Positions 37,858 through 48,311 of a stretch of 64,000 nt of DNA are shown here, in pieces. The notes below the pieces were generated by a model. The model ran no database searches. It was not told where the DNA came from and saw nothing but the letters and a program-made list of their open reading frames with translations. This stretch comes from Cornus controversa (taxonomy: Eukaryota; Streptophyta; Magnoliopsida; Cornales; Cornaceae), in contig CM048845.1 in NCBI GenBank assembly GCA_026545225.1, forward strand, positions 16,089,001-16,153,000, read 5' to 3'. Position numbers and translations under genes: made by a program. Position 1 is the stretch's first letter. Every line of letters starts with the position of its first letter.

Positions 37858-39180
37858 ATGATGTTGAGTCATGTTGAGGTGATCTCTAGAGGGATGGTTA
37901 AACCATCATCTCCAACACCCCATCACCTTAGGAACCACAAGCTTTCATTCCTAGACCAAATTGCACCACCAGTTTATGTCCCTCTCATTTTCTTCTATCA
38001 ACCCGTACCCCAATTGGAATCCGATATTGATCATCGTGCCCAAAAATCTCAATTACTGAAAAAAACTTTGTCCGATACCCTAACTCGCTTTTACCCATTA
38101 GCCGGAAGGTTAAAAAATGATGTTTGTATTGATTGCAATGATGCTGGAGTCAAGTATGTTGAAGCCCAAGTTCATGCTCAACTTTCACATGTTATCCAAA
38201 ACCCTAATATTGAAGACCTAAATCAATACCTCCCAATTGAACCTTATGGCACCAGTGCTGCTATGGGAAGCAGGGAAGCACTCTTAGCCATCCAAATCAA
38301 CTTCTTTGATTGTGGAGGGTTGGTGATCGGTTTGTGTATTTCACACAACATAGCCGATGGATCATCACTAGTCACCTTCACCAATGCATGGGCTGCCACA
38401 GCTCGTGGGGCGCCTATCGAAAATGTAAACCCTAGTTTTGATTTGGCATCTCATTTCCCACCTAGAGATCACTTGTTAGGGTTTATGCCAACCACGGGGA
38501 TCACCACAGAAAAGATCGTGACAAGAAGGTTTGTGTTCGACAAAATGAAGTTGGCTACACTCAAAGAGTCCGCCTCCTCAGCCTTTGGATCACGGGTGAA
38601 GAATCCCACTCGTGTTGAAGCTGTCTCAGCTTTCATATGGAGCCATTTCATAGAGGTGGCGAAAAGTAAGTTACCTCCCAAGGAAATATTTGTTGCAACC
38701 CATGCAGTGAACTTGAGAAGCAGAATGAGTCCACCTCTCCCGGACCACACCTTCGGGAACGTATGGAGGACCGCGAATGCCTTATCAATGGAGGGTCATG
38801 AGATTGGATTTGGTGGTCTTATGAGCAAGCTGAGGAGCGCAATAAGGAAGATTGACAGCGATTATGTGAAGGACCTACAAATTGGAGATGGGTACTTGGA
38901 TTATCTCAAGAGGGCAACAGAAAATTACTCTAAGAGTGAGGTAGAGGACTGTAATTTTAGCAGTTGGTGTAGGTTTCCTGTATATGAAGTGGACTATGGT
39001 TGGGGTAAGCCAGTTTGGGTGTGCACCACAACCTTGCCTTTTAAGAATGTGGTAATCTTGATGAGTACTAGTTGTGGGGAGGGAATAGAAGCATGGGTCA
39101 ATATGCTTGAGGATGACATGACCATGCTTGAACGTGATGATAAGCTCCTTTCTCTTGATACCACTAAAATCAACGCCTAG
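37858..39180 (+). CDS. BAHD-family acyltransferase
   Basis: Acyl-CoA-dependent transferase of plant specialised metabolism, a soluble cytosolic enzyme class that acylates alcohols or amines. The single exon encodes 440 residues, the usual family length. The catalytic HNIADG (HxxxD, His163 and Asp167) sits mid-protein, FYPLAGRLKND at 78-88 is the usual N-terminal block, AVNLRSR lies at 283-289, and the structural DFGWG motif appears as DYGWG at 379-383, followed by KPVWV. The frame stays open upstream to 37705, but that extension has no family likeness and MMLSHVEVISR at 37858 aligns with usual BAHD N-termini, so I chose this ATG. Overall the pattern resembles the vinorine synthase group (clade III), but the acyl donor and acceptor cannot be told from sequence. 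No other pathway gene lies in the window. Confidence 0.93.
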   Translation: MMLSHVEVISRGMVKPSSPTPHHLRNHKLSFLDQIAPPVYVPLIFFYQPVPQLESDIDHRAQKSQLLKKTLSDTLTRFYPLAGRLKNDVCIDCNDAGVKYVEAQVHAQLSHVIQNPNIEDLNQYLPIEPYGTSAAMGSREALLAIQINFFDCGGLVIGLCISHNIADGSSLVTFTNAWAATARGAPIENVNPSFDLASHFPPRDHLLGFMPTTGITTEKIVTRRFVFDKMKLATLKESASSAFGSRVKNPTRVEAVSAFIWSHFIEVAKSKLPPKEIFVATHAVNLRSRMSPPLPDHTFGNVWRTANALSMEGHEIGFGGLMSKLRSAIRKIDSDYVKDLQIGDGYLDYLKRATENYSKSEVEDCNFSSWCRFPVYEVDYGWGKPVWVCTTTLPFKNVVILMSTSCGEGIEAWVNMLEDDMTMLERDDKLLSLDTTKINA

Positions 39181-40757
39181 CTAAAATTGAACTTGGTGGT
39201 GAACCATGCCATTAGGGTTGCTATAATTTGGCGAACTGTTTCTCATTTTCTCGGTCAAAGTGTGCCTTTCTAGCTTCTTGCATGTCTACTGTAATATATA
39301 TAGATATGTATATATATGTGTGTGTATCTATGTGTAATTACTTTTACCTATATATAAGTCATGCATGCATGTACACTTATCAACCAATAATAAGAGGGTC
39401 CTTTTTCTTTTGGGTTTTTTCTCATATACTATGCCCTTCTTGCTATGTTTAGCTCTGTTGGCAGATTGATACCATAATTTGATGTATATATATTCACCAG
39501 ATGGATGAGTACCGGTATGGTCATGGCTGCTCCTGCATTGCCTGATATGTAGCCATATCAATACTAGATATTGTCTTAGGACGTCGTCCTTTGTTTCTCC
39601 GTTGTCACCACCGCCACCTCCACCACCAACGGTCGCTGCCACCACCACTGCCGTGGTCGCCTTCCATCACCACCACCTCCGAAGTCTTCCACTGTCATTA
39701 ACGCTGTATTTTCACTTTTTTTTTTTTTTTTTCTGTTATCTAAAATAATTTTATTTATTTTTTGTATAAGACAATAATTAACAAAATTATTGTAAATAGG
39801 TTAGATACACATGTTTATAATTTTATAGGGATAAAATGGTAAAAATTTTATTTTCTTTCAAATTCTTTTATTACAGATTTGACTTTGTTCAGGTCGAAAT
39901 GAAATTCCATTTTAATTACAATTCAAAAAGAATTTGGTTCCAAACACAGCACCATAAAGCAAATTATATAGATATAAAAATTATGATGGGCCAGACCCAA
40001 TAGGGGTCGGGTAAAAGCCCAAAACCAACCCAAGCCTGAAACATGTCAAATATAGAACCGTTGTTTCAACGACTACTCAGATGGACTCTTATGATTGGAA
40101 GAAGAAGTAAAATAGAATCATTTGAATTGAACGAAATTTCAAATAAGGGTCACAAAATATGTCAATTGCATTAATAGGTCTTCATAGAAGTAGTATAAAA
40201 CTTTGAACTATTTGTACTACTAATATACAACTTTGGTATTATTTTGCATATATCTCCATTCTTATGCTTGATTTGAGATTTCTCCATTGTACTAATTAAG
40301 CAATTATCTTTTCTCAGCCCAAGTCTTCTTTACACATGTATATAGTTTTATAATCTTCCAAATGAAAGCGAATTTTATGGCCTTTGAGATAATCCTTGCA
40401 AGAAACCTTAAATATTGAATTGACAAACCGACATTAAGAACTACTCATACTACTAGTACTATACTAGAATAATATAAACAAACTATTTGTATTTGTATAG
40501 ATGTGTGGTATGCAAACTTTACAGGCTATTGAAAAAACAGACTTGGCTAGACCAACTTGGCCCGTAGCCTAGCCAAACAAAATACACAAGATGATTAACA
40601 TCAATTGAAGCCTAGAGTGAACAAACACTATCACCAAATTAAAAGGCCCAAGCCCATTTCCATAAGACCGTTGTAGCTTTAATCAAGCCTTCAATTATGG
40701 GTAAATATCACAAACCTTCCCAGAGTTATTGGCATCATCACACACGTTTCTCATGAG
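39181..40757. other. BAHD 3' UTR and spacer
   Basis: The 3' UTR probably ends within about 250 bp (AATAATAAGAGG near 39384 could be part of a poly-A signal). A CCACCA-rich stretch lies at 39605-39680 followed by a T-run. No gene is seen beyond. Confidence 0.5.
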
Positions 40758-41513
40758 CATGAACTGGGGCGGAACTACTAATGGGCTAATCTGGGCAAGT
40801 TCCAAAAAAACAAAAAACAAAAAATTTACTATTACTCGATTTATTAGTTCACATCCTACTAGCCCAGCCCGCTATTTTATTATATTATTTATATTTTGAG
40901 CCTCTAATAATATATTTAACTGACTTATTCAATTTTAAACTCAAGCATGACACAATATACTTTAAAGTTTAAACTCATACCGTTTATATACATATACTAT
41001 TAGAGTACTATATAATTGCACCGAGTCATGTGACCACATGACCTTTTAAAAAATTATTCGTTTAATTATTCATGGTGGTTCTAAACCTTTGGTGAAAATA
41101 TTTAAAGGAGATTATATATGTAAGTTCTCTCTAAAAGTTCTATTTTTTTCTTCTTTTTCAGTTCTTCACCCAATAGTTCTTAGCTCTTTATATATATATG
41201 TATAAATAATTAAATACTCAGCAATTCAGAAAATCATTAACAAATTAGAGAAGATGCAAAATAGCTGGAGATCAGTTTAATCATTCTCCAATAAATTGTT
41301 TGTTTTTTATTTACATTTTTAATTTTTTATTATACTGAAATTTTCTTATAAAAATCTTATATATATATATATATAATTACTATTTCTTAGCGAACTTGTC
41401 TTTGCTGTGATTTGTGAAGTGTGAACAAACATTTTAAGGAAAATAAAATTTGTGTTATGTTTACTAGAAAGTTCGCTTAGGGCCTCTCAATTTTTTGAAA
41501 ATTTCAGGGCCAG

Positions 41514-42023
41514 TGTAAAAACCTTGGTTATGTGGAAGAGGTGTGTTTGTCCTCTTTTGTCCCCAATGGTGCTTAATCCCACATTGCGTGGGTGTGAAAA
41601 GAGGATCTACTATATATGTGGTGTGCTCTTTCCAAATGATATGAGGCCTTTTGGGGTAAAATCTAAGAGCAAAATCGTGTGGGCTTGGCCCAAAGGAGAC
41701 AATATCATACCATGTGGTGGCGAGGTCGTTACAGATGGTACCAAAGCCGAACCTAGTCGGAAGTGTGCCAACGAGGACATTGGGCCTCCAAGGGGGGTGG
41801 ATTGTAAAGAGCTTGCTTGTGTGGAAGATGTGTGTTTGTCCCCTCTTGTCCCCAAGGGTGCTCAATCCCACATCACCTGGTTGTGAAAAGATGATGTGTT
41901 ATATAAGTGTTGTATTCTCTCCAAATGGTATGAGGCCTTTTGGGGTAAAACCTAAGAGCAAAACCGTGCAGGTTTGGCTCAAAGTGGACAATATCATACC
42001 ATGTGATGGAGCGGATCGTTACA
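41514..42023 (+). mobile_element. TRIM retrotransposon nested in the hAT relic
   Basis: The LTRs 41514-41733 and 41803-42023 (220 and 221 bp) both start TGTAAA and end GTTACA. Between them are only 69 bp: TGGTACCAAAGCCG at 41736 is a slightly changed tRNA-Met primer-binding site, and CCAAGGGGGGTGGA just before the right LTR is the polypurine tract. Flanks GCCAG and GGCAG match at 4 of 5. The open frames that cross it on both strands are by-products of the duplicated LTR. Confidence 0.9.
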
Positions 42024-42169
42024 GGCAGCCCTGCCTCTATTGTTTTAGACTATCGAAACAGTTTCATTGCTAGATGAAAATTTTGTTTTTGTTCTTTAAA
42101 CTAAAAAAATGATAGATCAAAAAGTGAGGCAACTTCTGATGAGCAGCAATAACAGCCTCCTTCAAAAAT

Positions 42170-42420
42170 TTCAAGAGTTGAACAAGCAGAGAGAAACCTA
42201 TTATCTAATTGATAGATTGATCCATCTCATATTGACTCTCCCTGTTTCTACAACAACATAACAAGCTTTTTTCGCAATGAACAAGATAAATTTCTTACAG
42301 ATTGCATGATTCTCAACATTGAAAGAGAACTCGATTAAGATATTGATATAGATTTAGTAGTTAATGAATTTGACTCCCTTAAAGATCGGATTGGAGGGTT
42401 CATCTTCAATAACTTACTTA
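42170..42420 (+). pseudogene. hAT transposase C-terminal dimerisation-domain remnant
   Basis: In frame, the sequence reads YYLIDRLIHLILTLPVSTTT, a stop, QAFFAMNKI, then after a frameshift FLTDCMILNIEREL, another stop and DLVVNEFDSL. This follows the conserved hAT dimerisation block (LIDRLIHLILTLPVSTA..ERAFSAM..). It has at least two stops and one frameshift, so it is dead. It belongs to the hAT relic that surrounds it. Confidence 0.88.
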
Positions 42421-42594
42421 AGAAAACGCTATATCTGTTTTTATATCTATCTATGATGTACTTGATTTATCTATATGAAAACGTTCTCGTTTTTTTGTCT
42501 ATTTTTTGAATATTTATAACATATCTTTGTTTTCAATTTTTCTTACTTTTAGCCCTCCCCACTTTACAATCCTAGTTTCGCCCCTGCTCCTGAG

Positions 42595-43285
42595 TATTCA
42601 AATATTACACTACCCTCTTTTAAGATATGCTTCGTCACACACTTTTGATGATGTCAGCAATAAGATTACCTTTAAAAATATTATTGTAAAGACATTTGTA
42701 ACCTCACTTTTTGATTTAAATTACTTCTATACCCTTGTTAGAAAGATAAAAAAAACTCTCCAATGAATTACATGTCCTATATATATATATATGTATGAAC
42801 CCAAATCTGTTTCTCTCTCTAAAACCTCTTCTTTACTAAATCTCTCTCTATATTTGTATATATACATACTAGATTCTCTATCTCTCTCTATAAAAATATA
42901 TACACACACACTATAATAGGTTAGTGTGGTGTTATGTCATTATAATGAGCATGCATTTTGAAGTTTTGAAATCGTGTCTTTGTGTATGAAAATGTTTAAA
43001 GAGTATGAAATGGAACCTTACAATATCCAAAAATCAAATGGAAGGTTTAAAAAGAACCAAAAATCTAGTTGGATTATAATTGGATTTTTGGCTGGTTAAG
43101 ATGCTTGTTCCCACCTCTGGATATCCTCTGGTCATGGTTTAAGGATCCTGTTTTTCACACATACCATTAGACTAGCATAGAGGTAGGAACAAGGGTTGAA
43201 AATCACATGCAAAGTAATGAGGCAATGCACAACATAATGCAATGTAAATAGACTCAAAAGTAAAACAAGAGCAATGTAAAAGAAT
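42595..43285. other. Spacer, no recognised feature
   Basis: AT-rich sequence with TA and CTCT tracts near 42780-42910. No gene seen. Confidence 0.5.
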
Positions 43286-43299
43286 ACCCACATATGTGG

Positions 43300-43339
<40 letters not shown>

Positions 43340-43731
43340 AATGATCTCTTGCTCATTGGTGAGCAAGAAATTCTTCCACACCGTGTATGGTAACCATTGG
43401 ATATGATTGCAATGATTTTAGAAAATTACCCTTTTTACACTTAGATCATATCTAACGGTTACCATGCTTGGTGTGTAAAAAATTTTTTGCTCATTGGTGA
43501 GTAAGAGATCATTTCTCACTATATACATATGTATGTATATAGATATATATATGTATGCAGATATATGTATATATAAATAGACCCACTAGTGTGAGTGTTA
43601 TATGTATATAAATATATATGTACATTTATAGTAAATAGACCCACTAATGTGAGTGTTATATGTATATAAATATATATGTACATATATAGTAAATAGACCC
43701 ACTAATATATATATCACCCACATTAGTGGGT
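43286..43731. mobile_element. Foldback element cluster with (TA)n and 57-bp repeats
   Basis: ACCCACATATGTGGGTGATA at 43286 and the complement of the right end, ACCCACTAATGTGGGTGATA, are inverted repeats. In the right part a 57-bp unit (AAATAGACCCACTA, then GTGAGTGTTATATGTATATA) is repeated near 43576, 43633 and 43690. A separate MITE (43339-43514) is nested in the left part. Confidence 0.5.
43339..43514. mobile_element. MITE with ~70-bp terminal inverted repeats
   Basis: AAATGATCTCTTGCTCATTG at the left and CTCATTGGTGAGTAAGAGAT near the right end belong to arms of about 70 bp that pair with one another, with changes. The 176-bp element folds into one long hairpin. The target duplication is not clear because TA repeats adjoin it. 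Confidence 0.75.
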
Positions 43732-43773
43732 CTATTTATATTTGTACTACTATGTGTGTGTATATATGTACAA

Positions 43774-43774
<1 letters not shown>

Positions 43775-43812
<38 letters not shown>
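43775..43812. repeat. (TA)n microsatellite
   Basis: About 18 TA units directly left of the Mutator-like element. Confidence 0.95.
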
Positions 43813-43815
<3 letters not shown>

Positions 43816-43822
43816 AAAGCAA

Positions 43823-44164
43823 GGGTAAATATCATTGACACCCCTTGATGGTTAACCTTATTTAACACAAATACAAGTTTGTCAAATTTCGTCACAAACA
43901 TTTCTTGAGATTTTCTCCGTATTTCACTCACATCACCTCTTGCCAAAAGTGCATAATGTCAAAGTACTTTTTCATGGTAAAATGACCTATTTGCCCTTTA
44001 ACTTCTGAAGTAACCCTTTTAAATGTTAAATTTACCAAATTAACCCTTCCTAATGGACCAAAATAACCTCTAATATTTGCTATTATTATATCATTCATAA
44101 TACAACATCCTCATCCTTCCCTTTCACATTGCAACTATTATGCCATTAACTAAAGTACTTAATA

Positions 44165-44199
<35 letters not shown>

Positions 44200-44512
44200 A
44201 AATGTTATTTCATAGTTTTTACCTAAATTTATGTTCTAAATCCAATTACTCACTCTTCCAACTTGTTCTCAGTACAAAGTATATTATATATATTATACAA
44301 AATTAATTATATATACATATATTATATAGCCTAGATTAAACCAAAACTAGGGTTTCATAAACTCAACTTTATAGTTCTTAAAAATTTGTTACTAATTTGC
44401 CTAATCCGATGCACAATCATTATATTTAAGAACCAATACATCAAAATCATCTATATAATCAATCAATTTGCATACCATGTATACACACACACACACACAC
44501 CCCATATGTATA

Positions 44513-44564
<52 letters not shown>

Positions 44565-45426
44565 ATTTCATGATTTTTCCCTAAATTTATGTTCTAAATC
44601 CAATTAATCATTCATCCAACTTATTCTCAGTACAAAGTATATTTATAATATTATATAGCCCAGATAAAACCAAAAAATGTTTCCCTTACATAGTAGGCCC
44701 TAAAGCAGAGAAGGAGAGAATCAATCAACCCTAATTAGAGAAGACGTCAGACCTACGTACAACGGTAAAGGTGCCTTTCCTTCCAAAGGTGGTTGCCTTT
44801 CCGATATTCTCTTCCTCACCGGCAGCAACCACCATGTTTTCCTCTGATCTTACCATTAATTTTTGGAATTGTTTTGAGTATATACAAACTAACAGAATAT
44901 GTTGACTACAATGGTTTTTAACTATGAAGAATGAAATATAATATTTCAAAAGATACCCAAGGGTTGTGTATGTGGGCTTTTTGAGGGAATAAATGGTCCA
45001 AACAAGCCTCGATTTTAACCAATCGGTGGTAACCTGAAATTATGGCTGTAAATCGGTAGTGCTTGGTGGTGATGTGTCTTATTTGGACACAAAATGGAGG
45101 TAGCGGTGGTTGGTTGGTGGTTGATAGAGATTGGTGAAGGTGATATAGTCTTCGCCGGCAACGAAGATGATGGCAGTGGTGGTAGGAGGAAGAGCTGAGA
45201 GAGAGAACAGTAATAACAAAGAGAAAAAGAAGAAGTGGAGATTCATGGGTTTTTTGGTCATTTTGAAATTCTAATATTTTTATATAATAAATTATTTCAA
45301 TAATCAAGACATTTTGCACATTTTTTAAATAAAAAAGATGGCAGGGGGTGTTTGTGATGAAATTTTACAAAGTTGCATCCGTGTGAAATAAGGTTAAACC
45401 TCAGGAGGTGTCAATGATATTTACTC
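43823..45426. mobile_element. Mutator-like element with long terminal inverted repeats
   Basis: The left end GGGTAAATATCATTGACACC and the complement of the right end, GAGTAAATATCATTGACACC, begin inverted repeats of about 80 bp. TAAAAGCAA (43814-43822) and TAAAAGTAA (45427-45435) match at 8 of 9, the target duplication length of Mutator-like elements. The 1.6-kb interior has no transposase that I recognise. It contains a ~355-bp-spaced direct duplication (44157-44345 and 44512-44680, each after a TA tract) and a less AT-rich part at 44700-45260 with minus-strand open frames, one of which starts like a signal peptide. Confidence 0.88.
44167..44557. repeat. Two (TA)n tracts heading duplicated segments
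   Basis: TA tracts at 44167-44197 and 44515-44557, each followed by the same ~170-bp sequence (TTATTTCAT.. CCTAAATTTATGTTCTAAAT), lie within the Mutator-like element. Confidence 0.85.
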
Positions 45427-45435
45427 TAAAAGTAA

Positions 45436-46084
45436 TGTAAAGAACATTGCAAAGATGAATACAAAATGTAATGTTAAGGAATGCAAAGATACCTAAAAGA
45501 AAAATATAAAAAGAATGGGTAGAAAGATAATGTTGGTGAATATCCCTTGAAAAGCCTCTTTGGAGGCTTATTCTTCTATAATACCTTCTTTTGAGATGCT
45601 TTGAGAGCTTATGCTTTAATGGAGATGAAGGCTTGAGGTGGATGGATGGCTTCTCTCTACTAGGGTAGAAAGAGAGAATTTTCTACAGAGAGAAAGTCTA
45701 GAGAATGTCACTTTGAGAGGCTAGTGAGACATTATAACACTATAGAGTGTTTGTTAGATCATAAATGAGAAGAAATGACCTTCTATTTATACACTCCCGC
45801 ATCAAGCCCAAAACTGTCATTTTTTAAAATTTTGGAACATTTGGACTGTGTTTTGAAGTGAGGTATTGCACTTTTCAATTCATTTTGGATAGTACTATGC
45901 TTCAAAGCAAGGTAATTTTCTTTTTAGGCTTTTCTGACCTTAATAACGTCTTGAGGCGCGATATTTTGCTTCTAGAACATCTGACCGATGCCATCCACGA
46001 CATCAGCTGAAATTTTTTAGGCAAACGTTAAATGACTATTTTACCCCTCATTTTTTACCCTATTTAACTAAGCTTTGGATATGT
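45436..46084. other. Spacer, possible retrotransposon debris
   Basis: No gene seen. The position directly before the tandem array with a following polypurine tract suggests it could be part of the same degraded retrotransposon. Confidence 0.35.
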
Positions 46085-46760
46085 CTTTCATCCTTAACCT
46101 TGGGTCTCTCCTAGGATTTTTGAGCATTCCAGATGCAATGGCGATGTTGGATTTTTGATTCGATGGCCGGGTTCATCTCAGTACAAAAATGGAATGTCCT
46201 TTAATGATTGAGTGTTTGTGATCGCAATTGATGCGATCCTGGGAGATCCCAAGGTTTTGGAATGTTCCAGACGCGATGAGGAAGTTTGATTGCTGATGAA
46301 CTTTTGGATTAGCTTGGGTGTAAAATTATGATTTTTTCCCTTTGATGATTGAGTGTTCAGGGTTGCAATACGATGTAATCCCTGGTGATCCCAAGGTTGT
46401 GGGATGCTCTAAACGCAATGGCAATGTCTGATCGCTGATCTAATAGTTAGATTTTTTTAGGTGCAAAATTATAATTTTTTCCCTTTGATGATTGAGTGTT
46501 TGGGAATGTAATATTATGCGATACCGGTTGGCCAAAGGTTTTGGGACATTCCAAATGCGATGGCGAATTTTGATCATCGATTGGATGATTGAATTTTTAG
46601 GGTGCAAAATTATTATTTTGCATCTTTGATGATTGAGTATTCGGGAATGCAATATGATGTGATCCCAAGGTTTTAGGACATTTTGAATGTGATGGCGAAG
46701 TTTGGTCGCCGATCAAACGATTAAATTTATCAGGGTCTAAAATCATGATTTTACCCCTAT
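46085..46760 (+). repeat. ~140-bp tandem repeat array, ~5 diverged copies
   Basis: The phrase TGATGATTGAGTGTT (with changes) recurs at 46202, 46341, 46486 and 46627, followed each time by a GCAATATGATG/GATCCCAAGGTTTTGG segment and by AAAATTATGATTTT. Copies differ by many substitutions. Short open frames cross the array but are not conserved between copies. Confidence 0.85.
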
Positions 46761-46820
46761 GTTGTTTCAAGAGACTGGAGATTACGATCTCCTATCAGGC
46801 GTTCTTGAAATTTCTTTAAA

Positions 46821-46860
46821 ATAAGGGAGGTGAAAATGGGGTGTCTACCTGTGTTACCTG
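46821..46860 (+). other. Candidate polypurine tract and 3' LTR start
   Basis: GGGAGGTGAAAATGGGG is followed directly by TGTCTACC, the form expected at a polypurine tract/3' LTR junction of Ty3/gypsy elements. Only this junction and the array upstream support it; the LTR itself seems interrupted after a short distance by other repeats. Confidence 0.4.
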
Positions 46861-47289
46861 GACTCCCTGACACTAGCAAGAGTATTCGTGTCGACATGAC
46901 ACGACGCTGATTTGGACACACGATATGAGTCAAATGTGTCAACTTGAACACTCGACACGACCGGTGGCAAAAAAAACCTTGAACAAAAAAGTTTGGTTCA
47001 AAAATGGCTATTAATATTATGTATTACGGCTTCCAAAATGTAGAAGACGACGGTAAAACAAGCGATTTGTATGCCTAAACTATTGGTACATGGTATCTCA
47101 CTGAGCGTGTGTTTCACTCTATGTTCTAATATATTTTTTTATTTTATTTTGGTCCAAACACATCTGAGCGTGTGTTTCATGTTATATCTTATACTCCGTA
47201 ATATATTTTTTATTTTTTATTTTAGTCCAAGCACAACTGTATATGTACTATCATCCAAATTCTTAGCATAGTATATACTTAAATAATAT
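46861..47289. other. Spacer, no recognised feature
   Basis: Begins with GTGTCGACATGACACGACG-type words also typical of hAT MITE interiors, then AT-rich sequence with a duplicated CTGAGCGTGTGTTTCA phrase (47100 and 47165). No gene. Confidence 0.4.
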
Positions 47290-47490
47290 TATAATAGTTA
47301 AAGTAACTAAATTTTGTAAAGGTAACCTGAATTCCCACACTATTATACACTGTATAGTATTATAATAACACTATAATAGTTAAAGTAACTAAAGTCTGTA
47401 AAGGTAAACCGGATTCCCACTCTATTATACACTATATAATATTATAATAACACTATAATACTCTAGTAAACTAAACCCTAAAAAGGTAAC
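47290..47490. repeat. ~82-bp tandem repeat, 2.5 copies
   Basis: ATAATAGTTAAAGTAACTAA, followed by GTAAAGGTAA and TTCCCAC, occurs at 47291 and 47373, and in part again near 47453. Short AT-rich array. Confidence 0.85.
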
Positions 47491-47794
47491 ATGTTGAATT
47501 TTTCAATATACCTATTCAGCCTATTCTTATAAAGTTATAGGCCCATCATAGTTGCACTATTTTGTTTATTATTTTATTTATAAAAAAAAAGTCGAGACTT
47601 CTTGTTGTAACTTGAAAGATATGGATATGTGTGGTTGTAAGATATATGTGTGGTTAATGTGGGTTAGAGCTGTAAAATATATGTGTAGTTAATATGTGTG
47701 GTTAATGTGGGCATCATAGCAGTAATATGTGTGGTTCATGTGAGTTTTTTTTAATAGAATGTGGGTTACAGGCTTAACATGGGTTACAGTTGTA

Positions 47795-47834
<40 letters not shown>

Positions 47835-47850
47835 TATTTATATTTAACCT

Positions 47851-47881
<31 letters not shown>

Positions 47882-47970
47882 ACAGTATATTAACTTAATA
47901 GTTATATTTTGTATTGCATCCCGCAATTTTCACTTAAACAGAAACAGAGGTACTTCAAGCGTTTGAGATA
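47491..47970. other. Low-complexity spacer with TA tracts
   Basis: Contains repeats of GTGTGGTTAATGTGGGTT (47640-47800) and (TA)n tracts at 47798-47827 and 47851-47875. No gene seen. Confidence 0.6.
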
Positions 47971-48311
47971 ATGGTGAAACAAGGCAGTACCAACACCAAG
48001 TCCACCACCACCGGAGATAAAAAAAAGGTCAGAGGAGAAACGAGACTTATAAGATCTACATCTTTAAGGTCTTAAAGCAGATCCATCCTAACATAGGGAT
48101 TGCAATTATAGCCATAAGTATAATGAATAGTTTCATCAACGATATCTTTGAGAAGCTCGTCGAGGATGTCTAAAAAATTGCAAAGTATAACAAAAAGGCT
48201 ACCATCACCAATCAAGAAATTCAGATTGTTGTTAAGCTTTTGTTTTTCAGTCAATTTGCTAAGCATGTGATGGCTGATGGCATGAAAGCTATGAATAAAT
48301 CTTCTACCTAA
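47971..48311 (+). pseudogene. Histone H2B pseudogene
   Basis: From 48030 on one frame reads [37 protein letters not shown], a TAA stop, KIAKYNKKATITNQEIQ, KLLFFSQFAKHVMADGMKA and ends NKSST before TAA at 48309. This follows plant H2B along its whole histone fold. The N-terminal tail (ATG at 47971, GDKKK near 48020) is in another frame, so there is a frameshift in the A-rich tail, plus an internal stop where H2B has a Ser/Arg stretch and many replacements in the loop region. It is intronless, as H2B genes usually are, so retrocopy and decayed duplicate cannot be told apart. Confidence 0.93.

Larger units (their letters stand above)
40758..42586 (+). mobile_element. Decayed hAT transposon carrying a nested TRIM
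   Basis: GGGGCGGAACTA near 40766 and TAGTTTCGCCCCTG ending at 42586 are inverted repeats of the common plant hAT type (CAGGGGCGGAGCTA-like). CTCATGAG (40750-40757) and CTCCTGAG (42587-42594) match at 7 of 8 as target duplication; if these are right, the left end carries about six extra bases before the GGGGCGG. The interior holds a hAT transposase C-terminal remnant and a later TRIM insertion at 41514-42023. Confidence 0.65.

Noticed and set aside
41452-42073. Overlapping open frames of 119-144 codons on both strands
   Set aside because: They lie in the TRIM LTRs; the same peptide pieces repeat with the LTR, and no protein family fits.
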